From the NCBI GenBank assembly GCA_046350095.1, contig JAXMBA010000010.1:207898-271897 (forward strand): DNA of 64,000 bases, in the 5' to 3' direction. A model generated the notes under the pieces. The model saw only the letters and a list, made by a program, of their open reading frames with translations, made no database searches and was not told the DNA's origin. The DNA comes from Urbifossiella sp046350095 (GTDB lineage Bacteria; Planctomycetota; Planctomycetia; Gemmatales; Gemmataceae). This document shows positions 53,304 to 61,579 of the stretch, piece by piece (positions within the stretch are counted from its first letter, which is position 1; the number at the start of each line of letters is the position of its first letter). Made by a program: the position numbers and the translations under genes.

Positions 53304-54314
53304 ATGAAGTTCGCCATCGTGGCCGCCGTGCTCGGCGGCCTCGCCGCGTCGGTCGCCCTCGGCCAGTGGCGGGCGCAGGCCGTGGATACGCAGGCGGACT
53401 TCCGCGGGCTGTGGGTCGTCGGCCCGGACGTGGCGTGGGTGAGCGGGACCGCCGGCACCTTCGCCCGCACGACCGACGGGGGGAAGACCTGGGCCGTCGG
53501 GGCCGTGCCCGGCGCCGCCGCGCTCGACTTCCGCGCCGTCCGGGCGTTCGGCGCGGACACGGCCTACCTCCTCAGCGCCGGCCCCGGCGACGCCTCGCGC
53601 GTCTACAAGACGACCGACGGCGGGAAGTCGTGGGCGATGCAGTTCAAGGCGGCGAACCCGGCCGCGTTCTTCGACGCCATCGCGTTCTGGGACGAGAAAG
53701 CCGGCGTCGCCCTCGGCGACCCGATCGACGGCCGCTTCCAGCTGATCGCCACCAGCGACGGCGGGGCGACGTGGGCACCGCTGACGCCGCGGGTGATGCC
53801 GCCGGCGCTGCCCGGCGAGGCGGCGTTCGCGGCCAGCAACACCTGCCTCGTGGCCCGCGGCGAGTCCGACGCCTGGTTCGTCACCGGCGGGGGGAAGACG
53901 GCGCGCGTCTTCCGCAGCCGGGACCGCGGGCGGACGTGGGACGTGAGCGACACGCCGGTCGCGGCCGGCGTCGAGTCGGCGGGCGCCTTCTCGATCGCGT
54001 TCCGGGACAACGACCACGGCCTGGTCGTCGGCGGCGACTACCGCACGCCGGGCGAGACCGGCGCGACCGCGGCGGCCACGAGCGACGGCGGCCGGACGTG
54101 GACCCGGCTGGACAAGCGGCTGCCGTTCTGCTCGGCCGTGGCCTGGGCCGGCGACCGGTGGGTGGCGGTGGGCACGTCCGGCGCCCACTCCTCCCGCGAC
54201 GGCGACAGCTGGGAGCGGCTCGACCGGGAGAATTACAACAGCGTCGGCTTCGGCCGGGCCGGCGGGGGCTGGGCCGCCGGCCCGAAGGGCCGCGTCGCGG
54301 CGGTCGGCCGGTAA
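53304..54314 (+). CDS. Exported BNR / Ycf48-like beta-propeller protein
   Basis: The 336-residue protein has a signal peptide (MKFAIVAAVLGGLAASVALG) and at least four Asp-box repeats of the S/T-x-D-G-x-x-W type: TTDGGKTW near residue 57, TTDGGKSW, TSDGGATW and TSDGGRTW, plus a degenerate SRDRGRTW. This is the seven-bladed propeller seen in Ycf48/HCF136 photosystem-assembly factors and sialidase relatives. No sialidase catalytic residues were identified. CCGGAGGAAG before ATG 53304 is a good ribosome site. It probably acts as an extracytoplasmic binding or scaffold protein. Confidence 0.82.
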   Translation: MKFAIVAAVLGGLAASVALGQWRAQAVDTQADFRGLWVVGPDVAWVSGTAGTFARTTDGGKTWAVGAVPGAAALDFRAVRAFGADTAYLLSAGPGDASRVYKTTDGGKSWAMQFKAANPAAFFDAIAFWDEKAGVALGDPIDGRFQLIATSDGGATWAPLTPRVMPPALPGEAAFAASNTCLVARGESDAWFVTGGGKTARVFRSRDRGRTWDVSDTPVAAGVESAGAFSIAFRDNDHGLVVGGDYRTPGETGATAAATSDGGRTWTRLDKRLPFCSAVAWAGDRWVAVGTSGAHSSRDGDSWERLDRENYNSVGFGRAGGGWAAGPKGRVAAVGR

Positions 54315-54444
54315 CGCCGTTCCCGGTTTCCCACTTCTGCTCGCCGCGGGGACCGGCGACACGCCGGCGTCGGGCGGATCGTGACGTACACTCCTGCCGG
54401 GTGGCCACGGGGAGGCCTCCGCACCGCGCCCGTCGGAACGCCAC

Positions 54445-55671
54445 ATGCCCACCGAGAGTACGGTCAGGATCGACGTGCCGGTTCGCGCGCACCCGGTCGC
54501 CCCGCCCGAGACGCCGCCGCCGGCCCTCCCGACGTGGGTGGTGAACCATTCGGTCGGCCCGGACGGCGACGCCCCGGGGGCACGGATCCGAATCCCGGGG
54601 TACGAGGTCGAGCGCGAGATCGCCCGCGGCGGGATGGGGCTGGTCCTCGCGGCCCGCGACCCGAAACTCGGGCGCGACGTGGCGGTCAAGGTGCTGCTCC
54701 CCGGCGACGGCTCCGGCGACGCGGCCCGGCGGTTCGTCCAGGAGTCGCGGATCACCGCGCGCCTCCCGCACCCGGCAATCCCGCCCGTTTACGAGCTCGG
54801 CACGCTCCCCGACGGCGGCCCGTTCCTGGCGATGAAGTTCGTCCGCGGCCGCACCCTCGCCGCCGAACTCAAGCAGGCCGACCGCCCCGCCGACCTGCCG
54901 CGGCTCGTGCGGGTCTTCGAGCAGGTCGCGCAGGCGGTCGGGTTCGCCCACTCGCAGGGGGTGGTGCACCGCGACCTGAAGCCGGCGAACGTCATGGTCG
55001 GGGCGTTCGGCGAGGTCCAGGTCATGGACTGGGGGCTCGGCAAGGAGGTGGGGGGCGCGGACGACGGACCGCGGCCGGGCGCGGCGCGACCGGCGCCGGG
55101 ACGACCCCGTCGAGACCGAGGTGGGGGTGGCGCTGGGGACGCCGGCCTACATGGCCCCGGAGCAGGCCCGCGGGGAGCCCGCCGCCCCGGCGATCGACGT
55201 GTTCGCGCTCGGCGGCATCCTCTGCGACGTCCTCACCGGGCACCCGCCGTTCTCGGGCGGCACCGCCGAGGACACGGTCGGGCGGGCGGCGCGGGGCGAC
55301 GTCGCGCCCGCCTTCGCCCGCCTCGACGCCTGCGGCGCGGACGCGGAACTCGTGGCGCTCTGCAAGCACCTGTTGAGCCCCCGCGCGGCCGACCGCCCGG
55401 CCGACGGGGAGGCCGTCGCGGACGCCGTCGCCGCCTACCGGGCGGGGGTCGAGCGGCGGCTGCGGGAGGCCGAGGCCGAGCGGGCCGCCGCCGGCGCCCG
55501 CGCGGCCGAGCAGCGCACGAAGCGGCGGGTCCAGGCGGCGCTGGCGGTCGCGGTCGTCGCCTTCGCCGCCGTCGTCGGCCTCGGGGCGTGGTGGCAGGAC
55601 CGCCAGGCCGCGGACCGGCGGCGCCAGGACGAGCTCCGGCAGCTGGCCGAACGCGAGCGCCTGGCCCGTGA
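54445..55671 (+). CDS. Ser/Thr kinase, N-terminal part of a frameshifted kinase-TPR gene
   Basis: From ATG 54445 the first 215 residues are a Hanks kinase N-lobe and catalytic core: ARGGMGLVLAARD, DVAVKVLLPGD with the ATP-site Lys, VVHRDLKPANVMVG, and DWG in place of DFG in VMDWGLGK. Past about base 55100 this frame turns into Arg/Gly/Pro-rich nonsense until its stop at 55671. The expected continuation (GTPAYMAPEQARG) appears in the next frame from about 55082. One extra base, for example in the G run near 55050-55055, explains it. The product as read would lack the activation segment end and the C-lobe. It is either a pseudogene or a base-calling error in a G run. Confidence 0.7.
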   Translation: MPTESTVRIDVPVRAHPVAPPETPPPALPTWVVNHSVGPDGDAPGARIRIPGYEVEREIARGGMGLVLAARDPKLGRDVAVKVLLPGDGSGDAARRFVQESRITARLPHPAIPPVYELGTLPDGGPFLAMKFVRGRTLAAELKQADRPADLPRLVRVFEQVAQAVGFAHSQGVVHRDLKPANVMVGAFGEVQVMDWGLGKEVGGADDGPRPGAARPAPGRPRRDRGGGGAGDAGLHGPGAGPRGARRPGDRRVRARRHPLRRPHRAPAVLGRHRRGHGRAGGAGRRRARLRPPRRLRRGRGTRGALQAPVEPPRGRPPGRRGGRRGRRRRLPGGGRAAAAGGRGRAGRRRRPRGRAAHEAAGPGGAGGRGRRLRRRRRPRGVVAGPPGRGPAAPGRAPAAGRTRAPGP

Positions 55672-57829
55672 CGCCGCGGCGGTCGAGGACCTCCTGGCGC
55701 GGTGCGAGGACCGGCTGCGACAGGGCGACGCCGACCGCGCCGAGGAACTCCTCACCCGGGCCGAGGAGCGGGCCGCACAGGGTTCGGTCGACGCCGGCCG
55801 CCACGCCGCCCGCGTCCACGCCGAACTCGCCCTCCTCCGGGAACTCGACGCCGCCCACGACCTGGAGTGGGCGGTCGTCGCGGGGAAGCCCGCCGACGAG
55901 GACCGGCTGGTCGCCGCCTGGTCCGGCGTGTTCCGCCGGGTCGGGTTCGCCGCGGGGTCGCCCCCGTCGGACGAGGCGGTGGCCCGGGTGCGGGACGCCA
56001 CGACGCGCGAGCAACTCCTGCGGGCGCTGGAGAGCTGGTTCTGGACGCGGCCGTCGCCCGGGGTGGCGCCGCTACTTCAGGCCGCCGACCCGGACGCGTA
56101 CCGGAACGCCGTCCGCACGGCCCGGGGGGAGGGGAACGCGGCGCGGCTCGTCGAACTGGCGGGCGCCCCGGACGCCCTGCGCCAGCCGCCCCGGTTCGCC
56201 CTCCGGCTCGCGCGCGATCCCGGCGTACCCGCGGCCCGTCGAGACCAGATCCTCGAGGCCCTGTACCTGAGCCAGCCGAACGACTTCCACGTCCTCATGG
56301 ACCTGGCGGCCTCTCGGCCCGGCGGGCGGGCGGATCGCTCGGCCGAGCGGGTGAGCTGGTACCGGGCCGCGGTGGCCGTCCGGCCCCGCAACGTCTCCGC
56401 GTGGAATAACCTCGGCAACGTCTTGCACGACCTGGGCAAGTTCCCGGCGGCGATCACCGCCTACCAGCAGGCCGTCCGCATCGACCCGAAGTTCGCCGTC
56501 GCCTACTCCAACCTCGGGACCACCCTGCGCGACGCGAAGGACGCGCCCGGGGCGCTCGCGGCGTTCCAGGCGGCCGTCCGGCTCGACCCCGACTACGCGC
56601 ACGGCCACAACAACCTCGGCAACGCCCTCCAGGACGCGGGCGACCTGGCCGGCGCCGTCGCGGCGTTCCGCGAGGCCGTCCGGCTCAAGCCCGACTACGT
56701 CGAGGCGTTGACGAACCTGGCGAGCGCCCTGTGCGAGTCGGGCGACCCGCGGGCGGCGGTCGTGGCGGCCGCGACGGCCGTCCGGCTCAACCCGACGGAC
56801 GTCGTCGCCCACTCCCACCTCGGGAACGCCCGCCGCGCCGCCGGCGACCTGCCCGGCGCGATCGGCGCCTACGCCGACGCCATCCGGATCGACCCGCGGT
56901 ACGCGCCCGTTCGATCCAACCTGGGGCACGTGCTCCGCGACCGGGGGGACGTGCCGGGGGCCGTCGCCGCGTACCGCGAGGCCGTTCGCCTCGACCCCGG
57001 CTTCGCCGCGGCGCACTCCTACCTCGGGAACGCGCTCCGCGAGGCCGGCGACCTGCCCGCCGCGACCGCCGCGTGCCGCGAGGCGATTCGCCTCGACCCC
57101 GCCCAGGCGCACGCTCACCACCACCTCGGGCTGGCGTTGAAGGCCGCGGGGGACCTGCCGGGGGCCGTTGCCGCGTACCGAGACGCGGTCCGAGCCGACC
57201 CCAAGTTCGCCCGCGCGCACAACAGCCTGGGCCTGGCGCTGCGGGCCTCGGGTGATCTCGCAGGGGCCGTCGCGGCATACCGGGATGCGGTCCGCGCCGA
57301 CCCCAAGCACGTCCCGGCGTACACCAACCTCGGCGTCGCGCTGAAGGCCTCGGGCGACCTGCCGGGGGCGATCGGCGCCTACAAGGCGGCCGTCCGCCTC
57401 GAGCCGGGGGACGTGCTCGCCAACTACAACCTGGGCCTGGCGCTGGCGGCGACGGGGGACGGGCCGGGGGCCGTCGCGGCCGTCCGGCAGGCACTTCGCA
57501 CCAACCCCGACCTCCTCCCCGCCCACGCCTGCCTGGCGGAGCTACTGCGGGCGTCCGGCGACGTCCGGGGGGCCGTCGCGGCGTACCGGGAGGTGGTCCG
57601 CTTGAACCCCCGCCACGCCCCCGCCCACGCCGCTCTCGGGCTCGCGCTGGCGGAGTCGGGCGACGCCGCGGCCGCGCGGGCGGCGGTCGCGGAAGCGGCC
57701 CGCCTCGACCCCGACCAGTTCGGACCGCTTTACCGGCAGCAATTCCGACTACCGGTCGCCCCTCCTCCGCGGGAGGTGACGCCGCGCGGCCCGGCTCGAG
57801 ACGCTCGCCAGCTACCCCGCGGCGGTTGA
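55121..57829 (+). CDS. Kinase C-lobe, transmembrane helix and 13 TPRs (second part of the frameshifted gene)
   Basis: This frame, read from GTG 55121, continues the kinase of the preceding entry: VALGTPAYMAPEQARGE, the C-lobe with DVFALGGILCDVLTGHPPF, and then a Glu/Ala-rich coiled segment. A transmembrane helix lies near residue 147 (LAVAVVAFAAVVGLGAWW). An extracytoplasmic region follows. From about residue 425, thirteen consecutive 34-residue TPR units run to the end, each with a NLG/HLG-type core and D/N-P turn (for example NNLGNALQDAGDLAGAVAAF). In an intact gene the whole protein would be about 1125 residues, the common planctomycete layout of cytoplasmic kinase plus external TPR array. 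An IS630 relic abuts the stop and may have altered the C-terminus. Confidence 0.75.
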   Translation: MGVALGTPAYMAPEQARGEPAAPAIDVFALGGILCDVLTGHPPFSGGTAEDTVGRAARGDVAPAFARLDACGADAELVALCKHLLSPRAADRPADGEAVADAVAAYRAGVERRLREAEAERAAAGARAAEQRTKRRVQAALAVAVVAFAAVVGLGAWWQDRQAADRRRQDELRQLAERERLARDAAAVEDLLARCEDRLRQGDADRAEELLTRAEERAAQGSVDAGRHAARVHAELALLRELDAAHDLEWAVVAGKPADEDRLVAAWSGVFRRVGFAAGSPPSDEAVARVRDATTREQLLRALESWFWTRPSPGVAPLLQAADPDAYRNAVRTARGEGNAARLVELAGAPDALRQPPRFALRLARDPGVPAARRDQILEALYLSQPNDFHVLMDLAASRPGGRADRSAERVSWYRAAVAVRPRNVSAWNNLGNVLHDLGKFPAAITAYQQAVRIDPKFAVAYSNLGTTLRDAKDAPGALAAFQAAVRLDPDYAHGHNNLGNALQDAGDLAGAVAAFREAVRLKPDYVEALTNLASALCESGDPRAAVVAAATAVRLNPTDVVAHSHLGNARRAAGDLPGAIGAYADAIRIDPRYAPVRSNLGHVLRDRGDVPGAVAAYREAVRLDPGFAAAHSYLGNALREAGDLPAATAACREAIRLDPAQAHAHHHLGLALKAAGDLPGAVAAYRDAVRADPKFARAHNSLGLALRASGDLAGAVAAYRDAVRADPKHVPAYTNLGVALKASGDLPGAIGAYKAAVRLEPGDVLANYNLGLALAATGDGPGAVAAVRQALRTNPDLLPAHACLAELLRASGDVRGAVAAYREVVRLNPRHAPAHAALGLALAESGDAAAARAAVAEAARLDPDQFGPLYRQQFRLPVAPPPREVTPRGPARDARQLPRGG

Positions 57830-58120
57830 GCATCCGCCTGGTGCCGGACCGCTACGCGACGCACCGTACGCCGGCGGTGGAGGCGCGGCGCCTCCGCCGC
57901 CCGGATTACGCCCCCCGCGTCACCCCGGCGAGGTCGTCCGGGCTCGACCGGGTCGAGCGGTTCTTCGCCGGGGTCACCGGGGGAGCGGGTCCGGCGGGGG
58001 GGGCTTCCGGAACGGGTCGGCACCGGGGAAGGCGATCGCCGGCTACCCGGCCGTGCACAACCCCGACCTGAAGCCGTACGGCGGCCTTCGACCCCGAGCG
58101 GATCGTCCGCACCAGGCCGG
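57826..58120 (+). pseudogene. IS630-family transposase relic (C-terminal catalytic part)
   Basis: The frame at 57826 reads LVPDRYATHRTPAVEA and then TPARSSGLDRVERFFAGVTG. These correspond to the IS630 blocks with the second catalytic Asp (L-DNYATHKTPAV) and the last Glu (SWLNQVERFFAGLT). After a frame change near 58015, the next frame gives AIAGYPAVHNPDLKPYG, the usual end of the same domain. The first Asp and the whole N-terminus are missing, so this is a truncated, frameshifted copy. It sits directly after the kinase-TPR stop. Confidence 0.7.
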
Positions 58121-58653
58121 GCTCGGCCACGACGACCAGGTCGATCACCGCGAAGCTCTCGCCCGGCACTGGACGCCGCCCGCACCCCCGACGCGGAGCC
58201 CGCCCACGCCCGACCCTGTTCTCGCCGCTGCCCAACGTCCGCTCCACCCTCGGGCCGGAAGTCCCCGCGGTCGAAGAGCAGACCGCCCGCTTCCGGGCCC
58301 CGGGCGGGGCCGACCGACGCCGGTCACGTTTCGTGTTCCAGTTCGAATTTTGCGACGGGGTGAACTTTTCCCCAGTATTCGGCGTCGAAGTCCCGGTGTC
58401 GCGCGCCGGGATGCGGCCCCGGTCGCGCCCGCCGTGCGAATCCCCGCCCCCGGCGGCGTGGTCGCTCCACGCCGCCCGCCGGGAGGCCCGCACCCCGCAG
58501 GGCGGCGGGGGTCCGGGCGAGACGCCGTGTGAAATCCCCCTCCCCCCAACCAAGGACGGCTCGGTTCGGGCACACCTGACCGGGCGGTTCGGCTTTCGTT
58601 CCCCCGGTCGCCCGGCTCCACCAAACCCTGCCGGTTCATCACCGGCCCGACGA
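58121..58653. other. Region between the IS630 relic and the PAS gene
   Basis: About 530 bases without a convincing gene. The part near 58330-58380 is AT-richer than its surroundings and carries a GGGG/CCCC foldback (GGGGTGAACTTTTCCCC), possibly the promoter region of the PAS gene. The rest is Arg/Pro-coding noise in all frames, compatible with further decayed mobile-element sequence. Confidence 0.4.
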
Positions 58654-59391
58654 ATGTCACCCGACCTCCCGCCGCTCCGGCTGCTCGACGCCCTCCCCCA
58701 ACTCGTCTGGGCCGCCGGCCCGGCCGGGGAGTTGGAGTACGTCAACACCCGGTGCGCCGAGTACACCGGCATCCCCGCCGACGACCTCCTCGGCTGGGAG
58801 TGGGGGTGGGTCGTCCACCCGGAGGACCTGCCGGACACCCTGAACCGGTGGGCGGCCGCCCGCGTGACGGTCCGCCCGTACCACACCGAGCACCGGCTCC
58901 GACGGGCCGACGGACGGTACCGGTGTTTCGTCTCCCGCGCCGAGCCGACGGTCGACCCCGGCGGCGTGGTGGTCGGGTGGGTGGGGACCAGCACGGACAT
59001 CGACGACTTCCGCCGGGCCGGGGCCGCGACCCGAGAGGCGAACGGGTTGATCCGGGCGTTCGTCGAGCGGGCGCTGGTCGGGTGCGTCCTCGTCGGAAGC
59101 GACCGGGTGGTCCGGTACGTGAACCCCTGGTTCGCCGGGTTGCTCGGCTACCCGCCCGGGGCCCTGGCCGGTGCCGACGCCGCCGACTGGGTCCACCCGG
59201 ACGACCGGCCGGCGTTGGCGGCGGCCGCGACCGACCTCCTCGGCCGGCCGGGCGGGCAGGCGGACGGGTGTGCCCGGCTGCGGCGCGCCGACGGGACGTA
59301 CCACCGCGTCCGGCTCCGGGTCACCAACCTGCTCCCGGACCCGGACGTGCGGGCGCTGGCCGTCGCCGTCGAGGCGCCGCCCGCCGGGTGA
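58654..59391 (+). CDS. Double-PAS-domain protein without output domain
   Basis: The 245-residue soluble protein starts at ATG 58654. Residues 8-120 form a PAS/PAC module (LPQLVWAAGPAGELEYVNTR, WVVHPEDLPDTLNRWAAAR, WVGTSTDIDDFRRA) and residues 125-240 a second one (LVGSDRVVRYVNPWFAGLLG, WVHPDDRPALAAAATDLLG). No kinase, GGDEF or DNA-binding domain follows, so it can only act by binding a ligand or a partner protein. It may be a remnant of a sensor kinase truncated near the adjacent mobile-element relic. The sigma-factor gene follows 162 bases downstream on the same strand. Confidence 0.78.
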   Translation: MSPDLPPLRLLDALPQLVWAAGPAGELEYVNTRCAEYTGIPADDLLGWEWGWVVHPEDLPDTLNRWAAARVTVRPYHTEHRLRRADGRYRCFVSRAEPTVDPGGVVVGWVGTSTDIDDFRRAGAATREANGLIRAFVERALVGCVLVGSDRVVRYVNPWFAGLLGYPPGALAGADAADWVHPDDRPALAAAATDLLGRPGGQADGCARLRRADGTYHRVRLRVTNLLPDPDVRALAVAVEAPPAG

Positions 59392-59553
59392 CCCCGGAAC
59401 GACCGTTGTGTTGGGACGACGGGCGAAAACGGCCGTCCTCGCACGGGCCGGCGTGCTACATGCAGGGTAGCCGGTCGGCCGTCTGCGGGCGGCGTTCCGC
59501 CCGCCGGTCGGTTCGCGCGACTCCGGGCGGTTGTTCCCGCCGAGGACGGCCTG

Positions 59554-60066
59554 ATGCGCTGGAGCGAGTTGGACGACCCCCCGAGCCTCCCCCCCGACCC
59601 CGCCGGGTCGCGGTCCGCCGAGAAGGCCTACCGGGACCACGCCGCCCGGGTCTACGCGGTCGCGCTCCGGCTACTCGGCGACCCCGCCGCCGCCGAGGCC
59701 GTCACCCACGAGGTGCTGCCCCGGGTCGTCCGCCGGCTGGCGGTCGCCCCGGTCGAGTCGGCCGATCGGTCGTGGCTGTACCAGGTTACCGTCGCCGCCG
59801 TGCTCGCCCGGCGGCGGGCGCGGGCGGCCGCGCCGGCCGCACGGCCGGAGCCCGGCGCGACCGCCGGGCCGAACCCGTGGAGCCAGCTCGAGGCGGCGAT
59901 CCGGGCGCTCCCCGAGCCCTACCGCGACCCGTTCGTGCTGGCCGACGTCGAGGGCCTGCCGGAGGCCGAGGTCGCGACCCTGATCGGCGTGAGTGCGGCG
60001 GAGGTACGGGACCGGCTCCACCAGGCCCGCCTCCGGCTCCGGGCCGCCCTGAGGTCGGCGTCGTGA
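59554..60066 (+). CDS. ECF-type RNA polymerase sigma factor
   Basis: The 170-residue protein has a sigma region 2 (AYRDHAARVYAVALRLLGDPAAAEAVTHEVL, with W in DRSWLYQVT) and a region 4 helix-turn-helix (LEAAIRALPEPYRDPFVLADVEGLPEAEVATLIGVSAAEVRDRLHQARLRLR). The length and two-domain layout match extracytoplasmic-function sigma factors. It would direct polymerase to a stress or envelope regulon. The next gene on the same strand encodes a zinc-binding anti-sigma-like protein, the usual partner. Confidence 0.88.
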   Translation: MRWSELDDPPSLPPDPAGSRSAEKAYRDHAARVYAVALRLLGDPAAAEAVTHEVLPRVVRRLAVAPVESADRSWLYQVTVAAVLARRRARAAAPAARPEPGATAGPNPWSQLEAAIRALPEPYRDPFVLADVEGLPEAEVATLIGVSAAEVRDRLHQARLRLRAALRSAS

Positions 60067-60193
60067 CGGGCGGCCGGTCCCGCCGTCCCGCCGAACCGGG
60101 TTGCGTCCGGGGCGTTCATAACGTAGGGTTGTCCCGGACCACGGCCGGAGCCAACCGCAGCCGGGTCCGACTCACCCCCCAGGGCAGCCGCCG

Positions 60194-60565
60194 ATGCGCC
60201 CGGTCCAGGCTCCAGTCAGCGATCCCGATACCCTTTCGACCACTCCGCTCCCCGCCCGCGGCGCCCCGGTGCTCCCGCCCGGCGCGGCGGCGTGCGAGCG
60301 GGTCACGAGCCTGTTCGGTGCGTTCCGAGACGGGGCCCTCCCGGAGCTGCTCCGCACCGGCATCGCCCGCCACCTGGACGCCTGCGCAACGTGTCGACTC
60401 CGGGCGGACGACTACCGGGAGGTGATCCGCCTCGCCGGTTCGCTCCCCCCGATCACGCCGCCGCCGGCGGTGGCGGCCCGGCTCCTGGCCACGATCCGGG
60501 CGGCCGCCGCCCGGCCCGCCACCGGCGAACTCGACGACACCCGGCCCGACATCCTCATCCCCTGA
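60194..60565 (+). CDS. Zinc-binding anti-sigma-factor-like protein
   Basis: The 123-residue protein contains HLDACATCRL near residue 62, the H-x3-C-x2-C element of the ZAS (zinc anti-sigma) domain, with an upstream helix CERVTSLFGAFRDG corresponding to the domain's first part. It has no transmembrane helix, so it would be a soluble, redox- or zinc-responsive type. Its position 127 bases after the ECF sigma gene on the same strand supports pairing. The N-terminal 30 residues are Pro/Ala-rich and may not be part of the protein; the start 60194 is ATG with weak context. Confidence 0.75.
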   Translation: MRPVQAPVSDPDTLSTTPLPARGAPVLPPGAAACERVTSLFGAFRDGALPELLRTGIARHLDACATCRLRADDYREVIRLAGSLPPITPPPAVAARLLATIRAAAARPATGELDDTRPDILIP

Positions 60566-60607
60566 CACTTCTCGCCCTCGGGCCGCGCGGGCGTTTCACG
60601 GGCACGG

Positions 60608-60934
60608 TTGGCGGCGGGTCGATTCGTGGCCTGGCTCGGGCATGACCGACCGGGCGCCCGACGCGCGGGCGTCCGGCACGGAGTTCGACGTCCCCGGCCG
60701 GGACGCCGTCCCCGGCGGGCGGCCTGGCCCCGCCCCGCGGTCGCCGCCCCCCCGCACGCCCCGCCCCCGGAGGCGGCCCCGGTCGCGGACCGGCTCCGGC
60801 AGGAGGCGGACCGGTTCAACGCCTTCGTGGCCGCGCAGCGGGAGCACGTCCGCGTGTGGCGGGAGGCGGTGGCCCGGACGGCGGCGACCGAGGCCTGCGG
60901 CCCACAAGCTGCTGTCCCGGGCCCGCAGGAGTAA
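60608..60934 (+). CDS. Possible small helical protein, start uncertain
   Basis: Only the C-terminal 45 residues of this frame look truly coding: VADRLRQEADRFNAFVAAQR and REHVRVWREAVARTAATEA form an amphipathic helix with GC-rich third positions. The preceding 60 residues are Arg/Pro-rich. A start at 60642 in another frame (MTDRAPDARASGTEFDV) followed by a one-base shift in a C run near 60746-60752 is equally possible. The gene follows the anti-sigma gene. Function unknown. Confidence 0.3.
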   Translation: MAAGRFVAWLGHDRPGARRAGVRHGVRRPRPGRRPRRAAWPRPAVAAPPHAPPPEAAPVADRLRQEADRFNAFVAAQREHVRVWREAVARTAATEACGPQAAVPGPQE

Positions 60935-61127
60935 GGCGGGGCAGAGGCGGCGACGGCCGGGGGCCACCAGCCCCAACGCCGGTGGGGCACGCAATCCCGG
61001 CCGGCGACTCGTCCGGACCCGGCCGTCGACCCCGGCCCGCTCTTTCACCTCCCGTAACGTCTACAGCTCCGGTAGCGCCCGCGGGCCGGGCCGGATATCA
61101 TGGGGGCACCTCACGAGGTGGCAGACC

Positions 61128-61526
61128 GTGGCACACCGTGGCAGACGGGGCGCGGACGAGCGGCTCGCCGCCCTCCTGGCCGCCGGCCGGACCGTCCGGG
61201 AGGCGGCCGACGAGGCCGAGGTGAGCGAGCGGACCGCCCACCGCCGGCAGGCCGACCCCGCGTTCGCGGCGCGGGTGGCCGAGCTCCGCGGCCAGATGGT
61301 CGCCGCCGCGACCGGGCGGCTCGCCGACGGGCTGGGCGAGGCGGTCGGCGTCCTCCGGGCCCTCCTCGCCCACGACAATCCGGCCGTCCGCCTCCGGGCG
61401 GCGGCCAAGCTCGTCGAGCTCGGGGTCAAGCTCGTCGTGGCGGCGGACGAGGCCCGCCGGCTCGCGGTCCTGGAAGAGCAGATGGACCGGCTCGACGCCG
61501 ACGCGGCCGGGCCCGGCCAGCACTGA
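61128..61526 (+). CDS. Small helix-turn-helix protein
   Basis: The 132-residue protein starts at GTG 61128 with GAGGTG eight bases upstream. The N-terminal third is a helix-turn-helix of the transposase/terminase-small-subunit kind: LAALLAAGRTVREAADEAEV then SERTAHRRQADPAFAARVAEL. The rest is a HEAT-like helical pair (LRALLAHDNPAVRLRAAAKL) and a terminal coiled coil. It probably binds DNA as a dimer. No terminase large subunit, portal or transposase lies nearby, so a phage role is not supported. It converges with the zinc-ribbon gene at 61580. Confidence 0.68.
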   Translation: MAHRGRRGADERLAALLAAGRTVREAADEAEVSERTAHRRQADPAFAARVAELRGQMVAAATGRLADGLGEAVGVLRALLAHDNPAVRLRAAAKLVELGVKLVVAADEARRLAVLEEQMDRLDADAAGPGQH

Positions 61527-61579
61527 CCCGGCCTCGCCCGGCCCGGACGGCCGTCGGCCCGGCACGCGCCGGCGGCCCG

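Noticed and set aside
61128..61526. Phage terminase small subunit and prophage
   Set aside because: The helix-turn-helix resembles such subunits, but no large subunit, portal, capsid, integrase or tail gene lies nearby.
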